From: a virus
Length of the DNA stretch: 61,354 nt
Virus record (IMG/VR): IMGVR_UViG_3300042545_000830
Span: 1-61,354 of that record
Reading direction: 5' to 3' (one strand)
This document shows, in pieces, positions 1 through 7,252 of the stretch. The first letter of the stretch is position 1, and each line of letters starts with the position of its first letter. The translations under genes were made by a program, and so were the position numbers. Below the pieces are notes generated by a model. The model saw only the letters and a list, made by a program, of their open reading frames with translations, searched no databases and was not told where the DNA came from.

Positions 1-72
1 GCAAACAAAGGAATGGACGGTTTGTTAGAAAGAAGAGAATCGGAAGCCAAATTGGTAGAAACTTGTATATAA
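1..72 (+). CDS. 3' end of an unidentified gene (partial)
   Basis: An open frame enters from the left edge and stops at 70-72. Only 23 residues are visible; they are charged and end in ETCI. There is no motif to identify it. The stop is 2 nt before the next ATG, which suggests cotranscription with the following small gene. Confidence 0.55.
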   Translation, partial: ANKGMDGLLERRESEAKLVETCI

Positions 73-74
73 TT

Positions 75-323
75 ATGGAACTTTCTGAAATATATTCTAA
101 TCAGGTTAAAAAAACAAATATTTCAAACATATCGGTTGGATTGAATGCTCCCACCTTTGAAAGAGATCCAAATATAATGAAATTGGAAAAAAATGTATTC
201 GAACAATTGTTGAAAATTTCTGGACCAGATGAAAAAGAACCAGTAAAAAATTACACAAATATTAAAAATGTATCTTTTGAAGACGCTTTAAAAGAATTAG
301 CAAATATTAAAAATAATTCATAA
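75..323 (+). CDS. Small hypothetical protein (82 aa)
   Basis: I chose the ATG at 75, which follows the previous stop by 2 nt; an in-frame TTG at 63 is less likely. The product is hydrophilic, begins MELSEIYSN, has no cysteines, signal peptide or membrane segment, and ends with a short predicted helix rich in Lys and Asn. No family recognised. It lies at the end of a plus-strand unit that enters from outside the window and faces a minus-strand block. Confidence 0.55.
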   Translation: MELSEIYSNQVKKTNISNISVGLNAPTFERDPNIMKLEKNVFEQLLKISGPDEKEPVKNYTNIKNVSFEDALKELANIKNNS

Positions 324-354
324 TATTTAGTATATTATATTTAAATCTTCTCTC

Positions 355-362
355 TATAAATA
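355..362 (+). promoter_or_regulatory. Perfect T4 late-promoter octamer without an obvious gene
   Basis: TATAAATA at 355-362 is identical to the T4 late consensus. A second copy-like GATAAATA lies at 376-383, 2 nt before an ATG at 386. That ATG opens a 60-codon frame largely antisense to the gene at 427-942, so the target is unclear. Confidence 0.4.
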
Positions 363-426
363 GAATTATAATACAGATAAATAAGATGTCAACTAGTTTT
401 TTTAATCTATTTGGAAAATACCAAAA

Positions 427-942
427 CTACTTATTAATAGTTTTTAATTTGTCAAGTACCTTTAATAAAAATTCTTCATCATCACCGGAAGGTATAAGAC
501 AAGGAATATCTAAAAATTTACCTTTTTTATTTAAAAAAAGTTTTTTTTCTGTTTTTAATTCTTTGTAATTTGGTAAATTTTTTTTACAAATTTTTTTACA
601 AATTTTAATTACTTTTGATGGATCACTGAAAAATGAATGCCATTCTTTCTTTTCACTTGAAATAAAAAGAAAAGATAATATTTTACAATTATTTTCCTTA
701 GCAATTTTTAAAAAGTTATTTAATTCTAATTGTAATTTAGTTTGTATTAATTCTTTTATTAAAATATTACTACAGTTTACTAAACCATCTTTTAAAAGAT
801 CCCAATCATAAACAAAATCTACCACATGAACTGATAATTCATCTATATAATTTGAAATATCAAAAATTAATACATTTTCTTTTAAATAATATAAAAAATA
901 ATTTTTAACTTTTTGATCGTTCACAACTATCCATAATAGCAT
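427..942 (-). CDS. Hypothetical protein (171 aa), C-terminally Lys-rich
   Basis: Not recognised. The likely ATG is at 942, with a TTG immediately upstream and a GTG at 924 as alternatives. With ATG 942 it overlaps the 3' end of the upstream cysteine-rich gene by 38 nt, implying translational coupling. The sequence alternates hydrophobic strands and helices (FDISNYIDEL, KILSFLFISS) with a basic patch of paired Lys and Cys near residue 120, and ends in a short charged helix. It is the last gene of the minus-strand block 427-2114. Confidence 0.6.
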   Translation of the reverse strand: MLLWIVVNDQKVKNYFLYYLKENVLIFDISNYIDELSVHVVDFVYDWDLLKDGLVNCSNILIKELIQTKLQLELNNFLKIAKENNCKILSFLFISSEKKEWHSFFSDPSKVIKICKKICKKNLPNYKELKTEKKLFLNKKGKFLDIPCLIPSGDDEEFLLKVLDKLKTINK

Positions 943-1447
943 CAATTAAAATTTCTTCCACTATTTCATTGGGTAAAAATAAATTTGCTCTGACTATAGT
1001 TTTGTTTATTTCTGAATATTGTTCTACTAATCTATTTTTTATATTATTTGCTTCAATATACTGTTCTTTTGAAATGCCATCAAAGGATGGTTTATTTTGT
1101 AATTCAAAAGCTTCTAGTAATGGTTCACCAGAATTTGAAATTATTTCTGATAATCTTTTATAAAATCTACTTAATGGTGTTAGATATTTAACATTTTTTA
1201 AATTTTTAACTTTTTCATACAAATATGCCAAAACTGATGATTTTTTAGTTTGTTCATGTACTCTATTTAAAAATTCAGGAGATTTTACATGGTTTTTTCC
1301 ATAAGGGTTGTATATACAGCCACCTCCAACATATTTTGAATTGCAATATATACATCTATTGGGATCATCCATATGAACATGTGTATTAGTAGGAGAAAAC
1401 AAACAACCCTTACCATAAGATTTGGAATCACAATAAATACAACTCAT
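905..1447 (-). CDS. Double zinc-knuckle-like protein (180 aa)
   Basis: The first 55 residues contain two tandem copies of a CxYC-SK-x2-GxGC-x-P-x-H pattern: C3, C6, C15 with H23/H25, and C32, C35, C44 with H53. Each repeat could bind one metal ion through three Cys and one His. The remaining 125 residues are helical and charged, with no recognised catalytic motif. The gene starts 1 nt after the stop of the upstream GIY-YIG gene and overlaps the next gene. Function unknown; nucleic-acid or protein binding is an inference from the metal-binding repeats only. Confidence 0.65.
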   Translation of the reverse strand: MSCIYCDSKSYGKGCLFSPTNTHVHMDDPNRCIYCNSKYVGGGCIYNPYGKNHVKSPEFLNRVHEQTKKSSVLAYLYEKVKNLKNVKYLTPLSRFYKRLSEIISNSGEPLLEAFELQNKPSFDGISKEQYIEANNIKNRLVEQYSEINKTIVRANLFLPNEIVEEILIDAIMDSCERSKS

Positions 1448-1448
1448 A

Positions 1449-1889
1449 CTATATAATTACTTTATTTTTATAATTATCCAATTCTTGTTTGGGTGCTTTT
1501 CCAATCCTAACATTTATTATGCCGTTGAAGTACTCGTCTTTAAAAAGAACGTCTCTATCAATTTGTTCTTTTATTTCAAAATATGCTAATGCCCATTTGG
1601 AATCACATGTTCTAATAATTTCAAATGTAAAATTTTCTTTACCGTACTTGATTATGTCTTCGTTCAAGTCATTAGATGAACTTGTATAAGTTTTCCAATC
1701 GGATTGTTTGTAACATATTCTTTTTCTAGTTTTGCCCTTTAATGGTTGTCTTCTAATTTTAGAAATACATTGTTTTTTTCCTACGTATTTTTTATTTGTT
1801 AAATTGTTTGTTATTAAATATAAAAATCCAAATGTTTCATCTGTTATTTCAATACCTTCACATAAAATCCAATGTCCAGTATCTATCAT
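1449..1889 (-). CDS. GIY-YIG family endonuclease, Seg-like (146 aa)
   Basis: A GIY-YIG variant is visible as GFLY (residues 21-24) and KYVG (34-37), followed by a basic stretch, a W-x-x-Y-x-S segment, and a conserved-looking E late in the domain before YFNG. This matches the compact nuclease domain of T4 Seg-type homing endonucleases, which nick or cut DNA to spread their own genes. There is no obvious separate DNA-binding module, so it is a minimal version. It sits in a minus-strand operon of small genes, 3 nt from its upstream neighbour. Confidence 0.75.
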   Translation of the reverse strand: MIDTGHWILCEGIEITDETFGFLYLITNNLTNKKYVGKKQCISKIRRQPLKGKTRKRICYKQSDWKTYTSSSNDLNEDIIKYGKENFTFEIIRTCDSKWALAYFEIKEQIDRDVLFKDEYFNGIINVRIGKAPKQELDNYKNKVII

Positions 1890-1892
1890 TTT

Positions 1893-2114
1893 TTATTTTT
1901 TTTTTGTTTTCTTTGTTATAAGTTCCGGAAATTTTCTTTTTATTACCTTTTTTCCTAATATTTTAGGTGTTCTCATATCTTTAGAAGCGTAACTATCTTT
2001 ATTTGTAATATCAGATGGAGGACTATATAAAGGTTCTAATGATTGACCTAATACACTACCTACTGAATTATTTTCTAATATTTTAATTATAGTTTGTTGA
2101 AATTTATTAAACAT
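1893..2114 (-). CDS. Small basic hypothetical protein (73 aa)
   Basis: A short, Lys-rich protein with a P-x-P-P segment in the middle and a strongly basic C-terminus (KKTKKK). Its start is 27 bp from the divergent uvsY start. It heads the minus-strand block ending at 427. No family recognised. Confidence 0.6.
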   Translation of the reverse strand: MFNKFQQTIIKILENNSVGSVLGQSLEPLYSPPSDITNKDSYASKDMRTPKILGKKVIKRKFPELITKKTKKK

Positions 2115-2141
2115 AGTATATAATTTAATTAATATATACTT
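2115..2141. promoter_or_regulatory. 27-bp divergent intergenic region with inverted repeat
   Basis: The whole spacer between two divergent start codons is an inverted repeat: AGTATATA (2115-2122), a 10-bp centre, TATATACT (2133-2140). On the plus strand a TAATAT hexamer at 2130-2135 ends 6 nt before the uvsY ATG, with a weak -35-like TAAACA at 2108-2113 and a 16-nt spacer. Symmetry makes it a candidate operator as well as a promoter. Confidence 0.4.
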
Positions 2142-2540
2142 ATGGATTTTTTTGAAAAATATAGATTAGAAATAAACGAAGATGTTAAAATCGATCAATT
2201 AAATTTATTGGAGCGTGAAATGCAGCATCCAGCCATACGTCACAAATGGGTTTCTAGGTTAATTCAACATAAAAAAAACAAAACTGAATTAGAAAGAAAG
2301 AAAAAAACTTTAAAACAAGAAGTATTAAAAAATATAACAGAAAAAGGAATTCCAACCGGAATTCCTAAAACTGCTATAGATAATAAAGTAGAATCATCAG
2401 AAGTAATTCAAAAAATAAATCAAGAAATAGAAGATATTACATTGTTAATTGATTATTTAGAAAGAGTGGAAAAGGTATTTTCGTCTATGAGTTATGATTT
2501 TGGGTCTATTAACAATACTATTAAAATGGAAATGACATGA
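2142..2540 (+). CDS. uvsY: UvsY-like recombination mediator
   Basis: At 132 aa it is close to T4 UvsY (137 aa) and shares its layout: a short acidic N-terminus, a basic helix around residues 35-60 containing HKWV and runs of Lys, and a C-terminal helix ending in a short variable tail. UvsY loads the recombinase UvsX onto gp32-covered single-stranded DNA. Position supports the call: in T4 uvsY and uvsW are neighbours, and here uvsW follows after an inserted HNH gene. UvsX and gp32 are both encoded further along the window. Similarity is by eye only. Confidence 0.7.
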   Translation: MDFFEKYRLEINEDVKIDQLNLLEREMQHPAIRHKWVSRLIQHKKNKTELERKKKTLKQEVLKNITEKGIPTGIPKTAIDNKVESSEVIQKINQEIEDITLLIDYLERVEKVFSSMSYDFGSINNTIKMEMT

Positions 2541-3295
2541 TTTTTTTATTAAAAAATATAAATATAAAGAATAACAAGAGTAAGAATATTTTGGCTGAAA
2601 ACAAAATATTCGACTGGAATAATACAGTTTGTCCTCTTGTATTCGGAATAATTATGAAAAATTTAAAAGAAAACAATCAAATTTTATTTTTGGATGAAAT
2701 AAAAAAACAGAAAAAGAAAGAATATTTTCAAAAAAACAAAAAAATAATAAACGAAAAGAAAAAACAATATCGTATTAAAAATAGAGATTTACATTTACAG
2801 CAATGTAAAAAATATAGAGAAAAAAACAAAGAACGTTTAAGAGAATATCATAAAAATTATAGAAAAATACATGGCGAATCTATGTATTTGAGAGAACAAA
2901 AAAATAAAAAAGAAAACTCAGATAGAGTTAAAAAATATTATAAAGAATATGTAAAAAAAAGAATTTTAAACGATGTAAATTTTAAAATTTCTTTAACATT
3001 GAGAAGATCTATAAACAAGGCATTACATAATAAAAAAATAATAAAGTCAAAAAAAACATTAGATTTATTGGGATGTTCTTTACAGGTTTTTAAAAAACAT
3101 ATAGAAACACAGTTTAAAGACGGTATGTCTTGGGATAATCATGGTAAATTTGGTTGGCACATAGATCATATTAAACCAGTATCTTCATTTAATCTTATAA
3201 ATGAAGATAAACAGAAAAAATGTTTTAATTATAAAAATATGCAACCTTTATGGTGGAACGAAAACCTTTCTAAAGGAAACAAAAATATATGGTAA
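2537..3295 (+). CDS. HNH homing-type endonuclease between uvsY and uvsW
   Basis: The C-terminal third carries an HNH signature: W-H-I-D-H near residue 208, then a phage-type continuation with CFNYKNMQPLW and a final N-x-x-K. The preceding 150 residues are extremely Lys-rich and probably form a long DNA-binding helical region. The gene shares ATGA with the uvsY stop and overlaps the uvsW start by 7 nt, so it sits exactly in the junction between two genes that are adjacent in T4. An internal ATG near 2654 could be the real start. Such free-standing HNH genes are typically mobile. Confidence 0.78.
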   Translation: MIFLLKNINIKNNKSKNILAENKIFDWNNTVCPLVFGIIMKNLKENNQILFLDEIKKQKKKEYFQKNKKIINEKKKQYRIKNRDLHLQQCKKYREKNKERLREYHKNYRKIHGESMYLREQKNKKENSDRVKKYYKEYVKKRILNDVNFKISLTLRRSINKALHNKKIIKSKKTLDLLGCSLQVFKKHIETQFKDGMSWDNHGKFGWHIDHIKPVSSFNLINEDKQKKCFNYKNMQPLWWNENLSKGNKNIW

Positions 3296-4716
3296 AAATA
3301 GAATATTCTGGTAAATCTAAACAACAATTACAATTAAATTGTAATACTACTGTTTTGAACAGAATAAGAGAATATTTTTCCGCTCCAAATCCTGCTTTTA
3401 GAAGAAATTCAAGATTCTCACAGCCTAGAATCTATGCCATCACACCATCTGGTAAATTTGATTTCGGTATGTTGGATAACATATTATCCTTCTTACAGGC
3501 AAATCAAATCCAATACAAAATAGACGATGAAGTATCAAAAAATTTAAATTTTAATTTCGTAGACAAAAAGATAGAAACATTTGAACCAGATTATGTTTAT
3601 AGAGATCATCAATTGAAATCTATAGAAAAAGCATTAAAAAAAGGAAGTGGTGTAATATTAATTCCAACCGCTGGTGGAAAAACTCTTATCATGGCAGGTT
3701 TAATAAAGAGTATTCATGCACACATACAAAACAATGACGGAATTACTCTTGTTCTAGTACCAACTATTCAATTGGTCGAACAAACATATAATGATTTTGT
3801 AACATATGGTATAGAAAATATATCAAAATGGTCTGGAAAAAATAAATTAGATCCAACAACAAAAATTATAATAGCAGGAACTCAAATATTGTTATCAGAT
3901 AACACAGATTTATCATTTTTAAATAATGTAAATGTTTTATTAATAGATGAATGTCACGGAATTAAAAAAGAAAATGAAATAAATAAAATTTTTAAATTTA
4001 TAAATACTCCGTATAAATATGGTTTTACTGGAACGATGCCATCTACGAAAATAGATGAATGGAATATCATTGGAAAACTCGGACCGATAGTATATCAGGA
4101 AAAAACAGAAGATTTAAGAAATAAAAAGTATATATCAAATTTTAAAATAGTTATCTTGAATGTTATTCATAAAAATATACCTACATTTTCTTTAAATTTT
4201 AGTAAACCCGCAGAAGCATATCAAAGTGAAATGGACTTTCTTCTACAATCGGAAAGAAGAAATGAAATTATTTGTAAATTAGCGGATAAATTAACAAATA
4301 ATACGATTATAATGGTCGATAGAATAGATCATGGGATCAATATTATTGATATTTTAAGTAAAATAACAAAAAAACAATTCTATTTCATTAGAGGGTCTAC
4401 CGAAATAGAAGAAAGAGAACAAATAAGATCATTGATGGATGTAAAAAATGATGTTATAGTTGTAGCTATATCTAAAATTTTTAGTACTGGTATAAATATA
4501 CCCAATTTACACAATATAATTTTTGCATCTGCTGGAAAAGCTAAAATCAAAATAATGCAATCAATAGGTAGAGCATTGAGATTACATCCAACTAAAACCA
4601 TGGCAAATATATTCGATATTTCGGATAATACCAAATACGGAAAAAAGCATGTAAAAGAAAGAAAAAACCTTTACGATTCGGAGAAATTTAATTATGAAGA
4701 AAAAAATATACAATGA
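3289..4716 (+). CDS. uvsW: UvsW-like SF2 DNA/RNA helicase
   Basis: Superfamily 2 motifs are in order: Walker A PTAGGKT at 126-132, Walker B DECH at 220-223, a TGT-type motif III shortly after, and motif VI QSIGRALR at 424-431. The first 100 residues match the small N-terminal domain of UvsW. T4 UvsW unwinds R-loops and branched DNA, switching replication from origin- to recombination-dependent mode. Length (475 aa) is near the T4 protein (about 500 aa). It overlaps the HNH gene upstream and gene 55 downstream, so the four genes are probably one transcript. Confidence 0.93.
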   Translation: MVKIEYSGKSKQQLQLNCNTTVLNRIREYFSAPNPAFRRNSRFSQPRIYAITPSGKFDFGMLDNILSFLQANQIQYKIDDEVSKNLNFNFVDKKIETFEPDYVYRDHQLKSIEKALKKGSGVILIPTAGGKTLIMAGLIKSIHAHIQNNDGITLVLVPTIQLVEQTYNDFVTYGIENISKWSGKNKLDPTTKIIIAGTQILLSDNTDLSFLNNVNVLLIDECHGIKKENEINKIFKFINTPYKYGFTGTMPSTKIDEWNIIGKLGPIVYQEKTEDLRNKKYISNFKIVILNVIHKNIPTFSLNFSKPAEAYQSEMDFLLQSERRNEIICKLADKLTNNTIIMVDRIDHGINIIDILSKITKKQFYFIRGSTEIEEREQIRSLMDVKNDVIVVAISKIFSTGINIPNLHNIIFASAGKAKIKIMQSIGRALRLHPTKTMANIFDISDNTKYGKKHVKERKNLYDSEKFNYEEKNIQ

Positions 4717-5299
4717 AGAAGATTTAATAGATGATTTAGAAGAAGATTTAGAAGAAGAAATCATTTTGGATGAGAATGATTCCGATGATGATGAATCCGA
4801 TGATGAAATTTCTGATGACATTTTACTGGATGATGATATTATCTCTTTAGATGATGTTATTAAACCAAAAAGAAGAAAAAGAGGAGCAAAAAAAGAAGAA
4901 TTTTACGTCGAACCAAAAAAATTCGATGAAGAAATTTTAAAATATTACGATACTGGAATTTTAACAAACGAATTAGCAGATATGGTTAATAAAATAGCGC
5001 ATAAATTAAGTTATGCTTCAAATTTTATAAATTACACCTATCGTGAAGATATGGTTGGCGATGCTTTAATTAGAATGTTTAAAGCTTTGATGTCAAAAAA
5101 ATATGATAGAGTAAAGGGAACAAATCCATTTTCATATTTTACCAGAATTGCGTTTAATGCTTTTAGAAACAGAATCAAAAAGGAAAAACATATCAATGAA
5201 ACACATTTAAAATACCAAGAAGAGATTATGTTTATGTCAGAAAACCAAAGTCTTTATAAGAATAAAAAAAATATATATAATAATGATCAAAAAAATTAA
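4694..5299 (+). CDS. 55: gp55-like late-transcription sigma factor
   Basis: Residues about 93-175 resemble the core of T4 gp55: an amphipathic helix, YREDMVGDALIRM, then NPFSYFTRIAFNAFRNRIKKEK, which corresponds to the region that recognises the late -10 element. T4 gp55 replaces sigma70 on host RNA polymerase. Two differences stand out. About 55 strongly acidic residues precede the core. The C-terminus ends in Asn/Lys-rich sequence with no SLDFLYE-like clamp-binding motif. The stop overlaps the convergent GIY-YIG gene by 4 bp. RTAARTA motifs upstream of tail genes fit an active factor. Confidence 0.85.
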   Translation: MKKKIYNEEDLIDDLEEDLEEEIILDENDSDDDESDDEISDDILLDDDIISLDDVIKPKRRKRGAKKEEFYVEPKKFDEEILKYYDTGILTNELADMVNKIAHKLSYASNFINYTYREDMVGDALIRMFKALMSKKYDRVKGTNPFSYFTRIAFNAFRNRIKKEKHINETHLKYQEEIMFMSENQSLYKNKKNIYNNDQKN

Positions 5300-6144
5300 A
5301 TTCTTACATAATCATTTACAGTCTTTCCATCATATATTTTTTTAACAAAATGAGTAGTTAAATTTAATTTATTTTTACATTCTGTTAAATTATAAAAATA
5401 AAATTCTTCTTTTGTTTTTATATTCAAAATTTTAAAACTTTTATTTTTATAATGTGATCTACTCATATTTTTTTTACCAATTAAAGATTTCTTTTTTCTA
5501 CAACCAAAAAATAAATTTTTTTTAGTGATATTTTTCATTTTTTCATTTCTACCAATTTTCCATAAATTTTTATCAAAAGTATCTAATAAATTTTTTAAAA
5601 TATACTTTTCTTCTTTGGTTATAGTATTATGAATCCAAATTCTTAATACATTAGATGGTCTACCATATTCCCATTCATTCAAATCTATTATAGAATTAGA
5701 TGGAACCATTTTTGATTCCATTGTTTTTTTATTAAAAATATGTTTATATCCTTTCATCGTATTGCTTCTTTTTATTTTTTCTTCGTTTGACATTTTTTTA
5801 CCACTAGTAGAAAAACCAAAATTTGTTTGTTTGGCTTTATTATAAAACTCATTATTAACATTTATATTATACAAATTATGATAATATATTTCTTTTTCTC
5901 TAACATCTTTTAAATTTCCTATAAAAAGATATTCTCTTTTAAAACCATTCCATCCCAATTCTTTAAAATCTTGTAACAATTCTTTATTTCTAGAACCAAT
6001 ATAATTTTTCCAATTTGATTCTTTTCCATTATATTTAAAAAATGATTTATATCCTATATATTTTTTATTATAATTTTTATGATTTTTATTTATATTTGTA
6101 TGCATATAAACAAATCCATAATCTATTTTTGGTATTATTTTCAT
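5296..6144 (-). CDS. GIY-YIG homing endonuclease with modular DNA-binding tail
   Basis: GFVY (10-13) and KYIG (28-31) begin a GIY-YIG domain of about 100 residues. A NUMOD3-like segment SGKKMSNEEKIKRS follows near residue 115. The C-terminal 50 residues resemble an IENR/NUMOD repeat (a short beta pair followed by a helix). This is the usual architecture of T4 Seg endonucleases and I-TevI relatives. It lies between genes 55 and 47, convergent with 55, and has a perfect TATAAATA late promoter at 6152-6159, so late expression is expected. Confidence 0.85.
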   Translation of the reverse strand: MKIIPKIDYGFVYMHTNINKNHKNYNKKYIGYKSFFKYNGKESNWKNYIGSRNKELLQDFKELGWNGFKREYLFIGNLKDVREKEIYYHNLYNINVNNEFYNKAKQTNFGFSTSGKKMSNEEKIKRSNTMKGYKHIFNKKTMESKMVPSNSIIDLNEWEYGRPSNVLRIWIHNTITKEEKYILKNLLDTFDKNLWKIGRNEKMKNITKKNLFFGCRKKKSLIGKKNMSRSHYKNKSFKILNIKTKEEFYFYNLTECKNKLNLTTHFVKKIYDGKTVNDYVRI

Positions 6145-6151
6145 ACCTTAA

Positions 6152-6159
6152 TATTTATA
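6152..6159 (-). promoter_or_regulatory. Late promoter of GIY-YIG gene, perfect TATAAATA
   Basis: On the minus strand TATAAATA is followed by 7 nt and the ATG at 6144. It is one of only two exact T4-consensus octamers I noted. Confidence 0.75.
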
Positions 6160-6177
6160 ACAGCAATCATGATAAAT

Positions 6178-6206
6178 TTGACTTTTTTTAAAAAGCATGT
6201 TAAATT
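6178..6206 (+). promoter_or_regulatory. Sigma70-like promoter for gp47 gene
   Basis: TTGACT at 6178-6183, 17-nt spacer, TAAATT at 6201-6206, then 8 nt to the ATG at 6215. The predicted start of transcription is about 2 nt before the ATG. Confidence 0.45.
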
Positions 6207-6214
6207 AATTATTA

Positions 6215-7252
6215 ATGGAATTAGATAAAAAAATAGGATTGTTTTCAGATATTCATCTAGGATTAGAACAAGACAGTGAAAAGTGGCATAATATTGTTTT
6301 AAATTTTGCTAAATGGGCTAGTGATATATATTATAAAAAAGGTATTAAACAAATATTAATACCTGGTGATATATTTCACAATAGACGTGAAATAAGTGTT
6401 AATACATTATCTGTTGCTAAACAATTTTTTGATTATTTTAAAAAATTCGATGTGTTTATTTCAACAGGAAACCACTGTTGTTTTTTAAAAAACGATAGCG
6501 TTATAAATTCAATATCTATTTTAGATGGATGGAATAATATTAAAATTTTTGATAAAGATCCAGTAATTTTAACTTATAAAGATAAAAAAATATCAATGGT
6601 TCCATGGGGAGTTGAATTTGACCAAATACCGGAAACTGATATTTGTATTGGACATTTTGAGATTTCATCGTTTTACATGAATACATATAAAGTGTGTGAA
6701 CATGGAATGCAGTCGAGTGATCTTTTTAAGAAGTCTAAAACTATTGTATCTGGACATTTTCACAAAAAAGATCATCGCAAATATGAAAACGGTGAAATAG
6801 TTTATTTGGGAAGTCCATATCAGCAGAATTTTGGAGATACGATGGATGAACGTGGAATCTATATCTATGATATAGACAATAATGAATTTGAATTTATTGA
6901 AAATGATATATCACCAAAATATTTTAAACTATCTGTTAGTAAAATATTGAGTAATTCGGATGATATTAAAAATAAAATAGAAAACAACCATGTCAGTTTA
7001 GTTGTAGATTGTGATATAGACTACGAAAACCTCAATTTATTAAGCTCGAAGCTTCAAAAACACTCGCCAGTAAATTTTAGAATAGATTATCAAGATGTAG
7101 AAACAAAAAATGACACCAAAATAGTGGAAAAAAATTTAGAATTTGTTAATATATTAGATGATATGGAATTTTATATCAATAATATTGATATAAAAAATAA
7201 AAAAGAAGTTTTAGAATATATAAAGGAAATTTACACTCTCAAAAATACATGA
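6215..7252 (+). CDS. 47: gp47-like recombination nuclease subunit (Mre11 family)
   Basis: Calcineurin-type phosphoesterase motifs are present: D12-x-H14 (SDIHLG), GDIFH at 51-55, GNH at 85-87, a GHFE segment and GHFH further on, matching T4 gp47 and SbcD/Mre11. With gp46 it forms the nuclease that resects DNA ends for recombination-dependent replication and degrades host DNA. The residue after GNH is Cys88, whereas Asp or Glu is normal at this position. Length (345 aa) equals the family's usual size. It shares ATGA with the first glycosyltransferase gene; gp46 follows only 6.7 kb later. Confidence 0.92.
   Translation: MELDKKIGLFSDIHLGLEQDSEKWHNIVLNFAKWASDIYYKKGIKQILIPGDIFHNRREISVNTLSVAKQFFDYFKKFDVFISTGNHCCFLKNDSVINSISILDGWNNIKIFDKDPVILTYKDKKISMVPWGVEFDQIPETDICIGHFEISSFYMNTYKVCEHGMQSSDLFKKSKTIVSGHFHKKDHRKYENGEIVYLGSPYQQNFGDTMDERGIYIYDIDNNEFEFIENDISPKYFKLSVSKILSNSDDIKNKIENNHVSLVVDCDIDYENLNLLSSKLQKHSPVNFRIDYQDVETKNDTKIVEKNLEFVNILDDMEFYINNIDIKNKKEVLEYIKEIYTLKNT

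Noticed and set aside
386-568. 60-codon frame after late-type motifs
   Set aside because: Mostly antisense to the gene at 427-942 and Phe/Ser-rich as expected from antisense of Lys/Glu-rich coding; kept only as a question in the findings.
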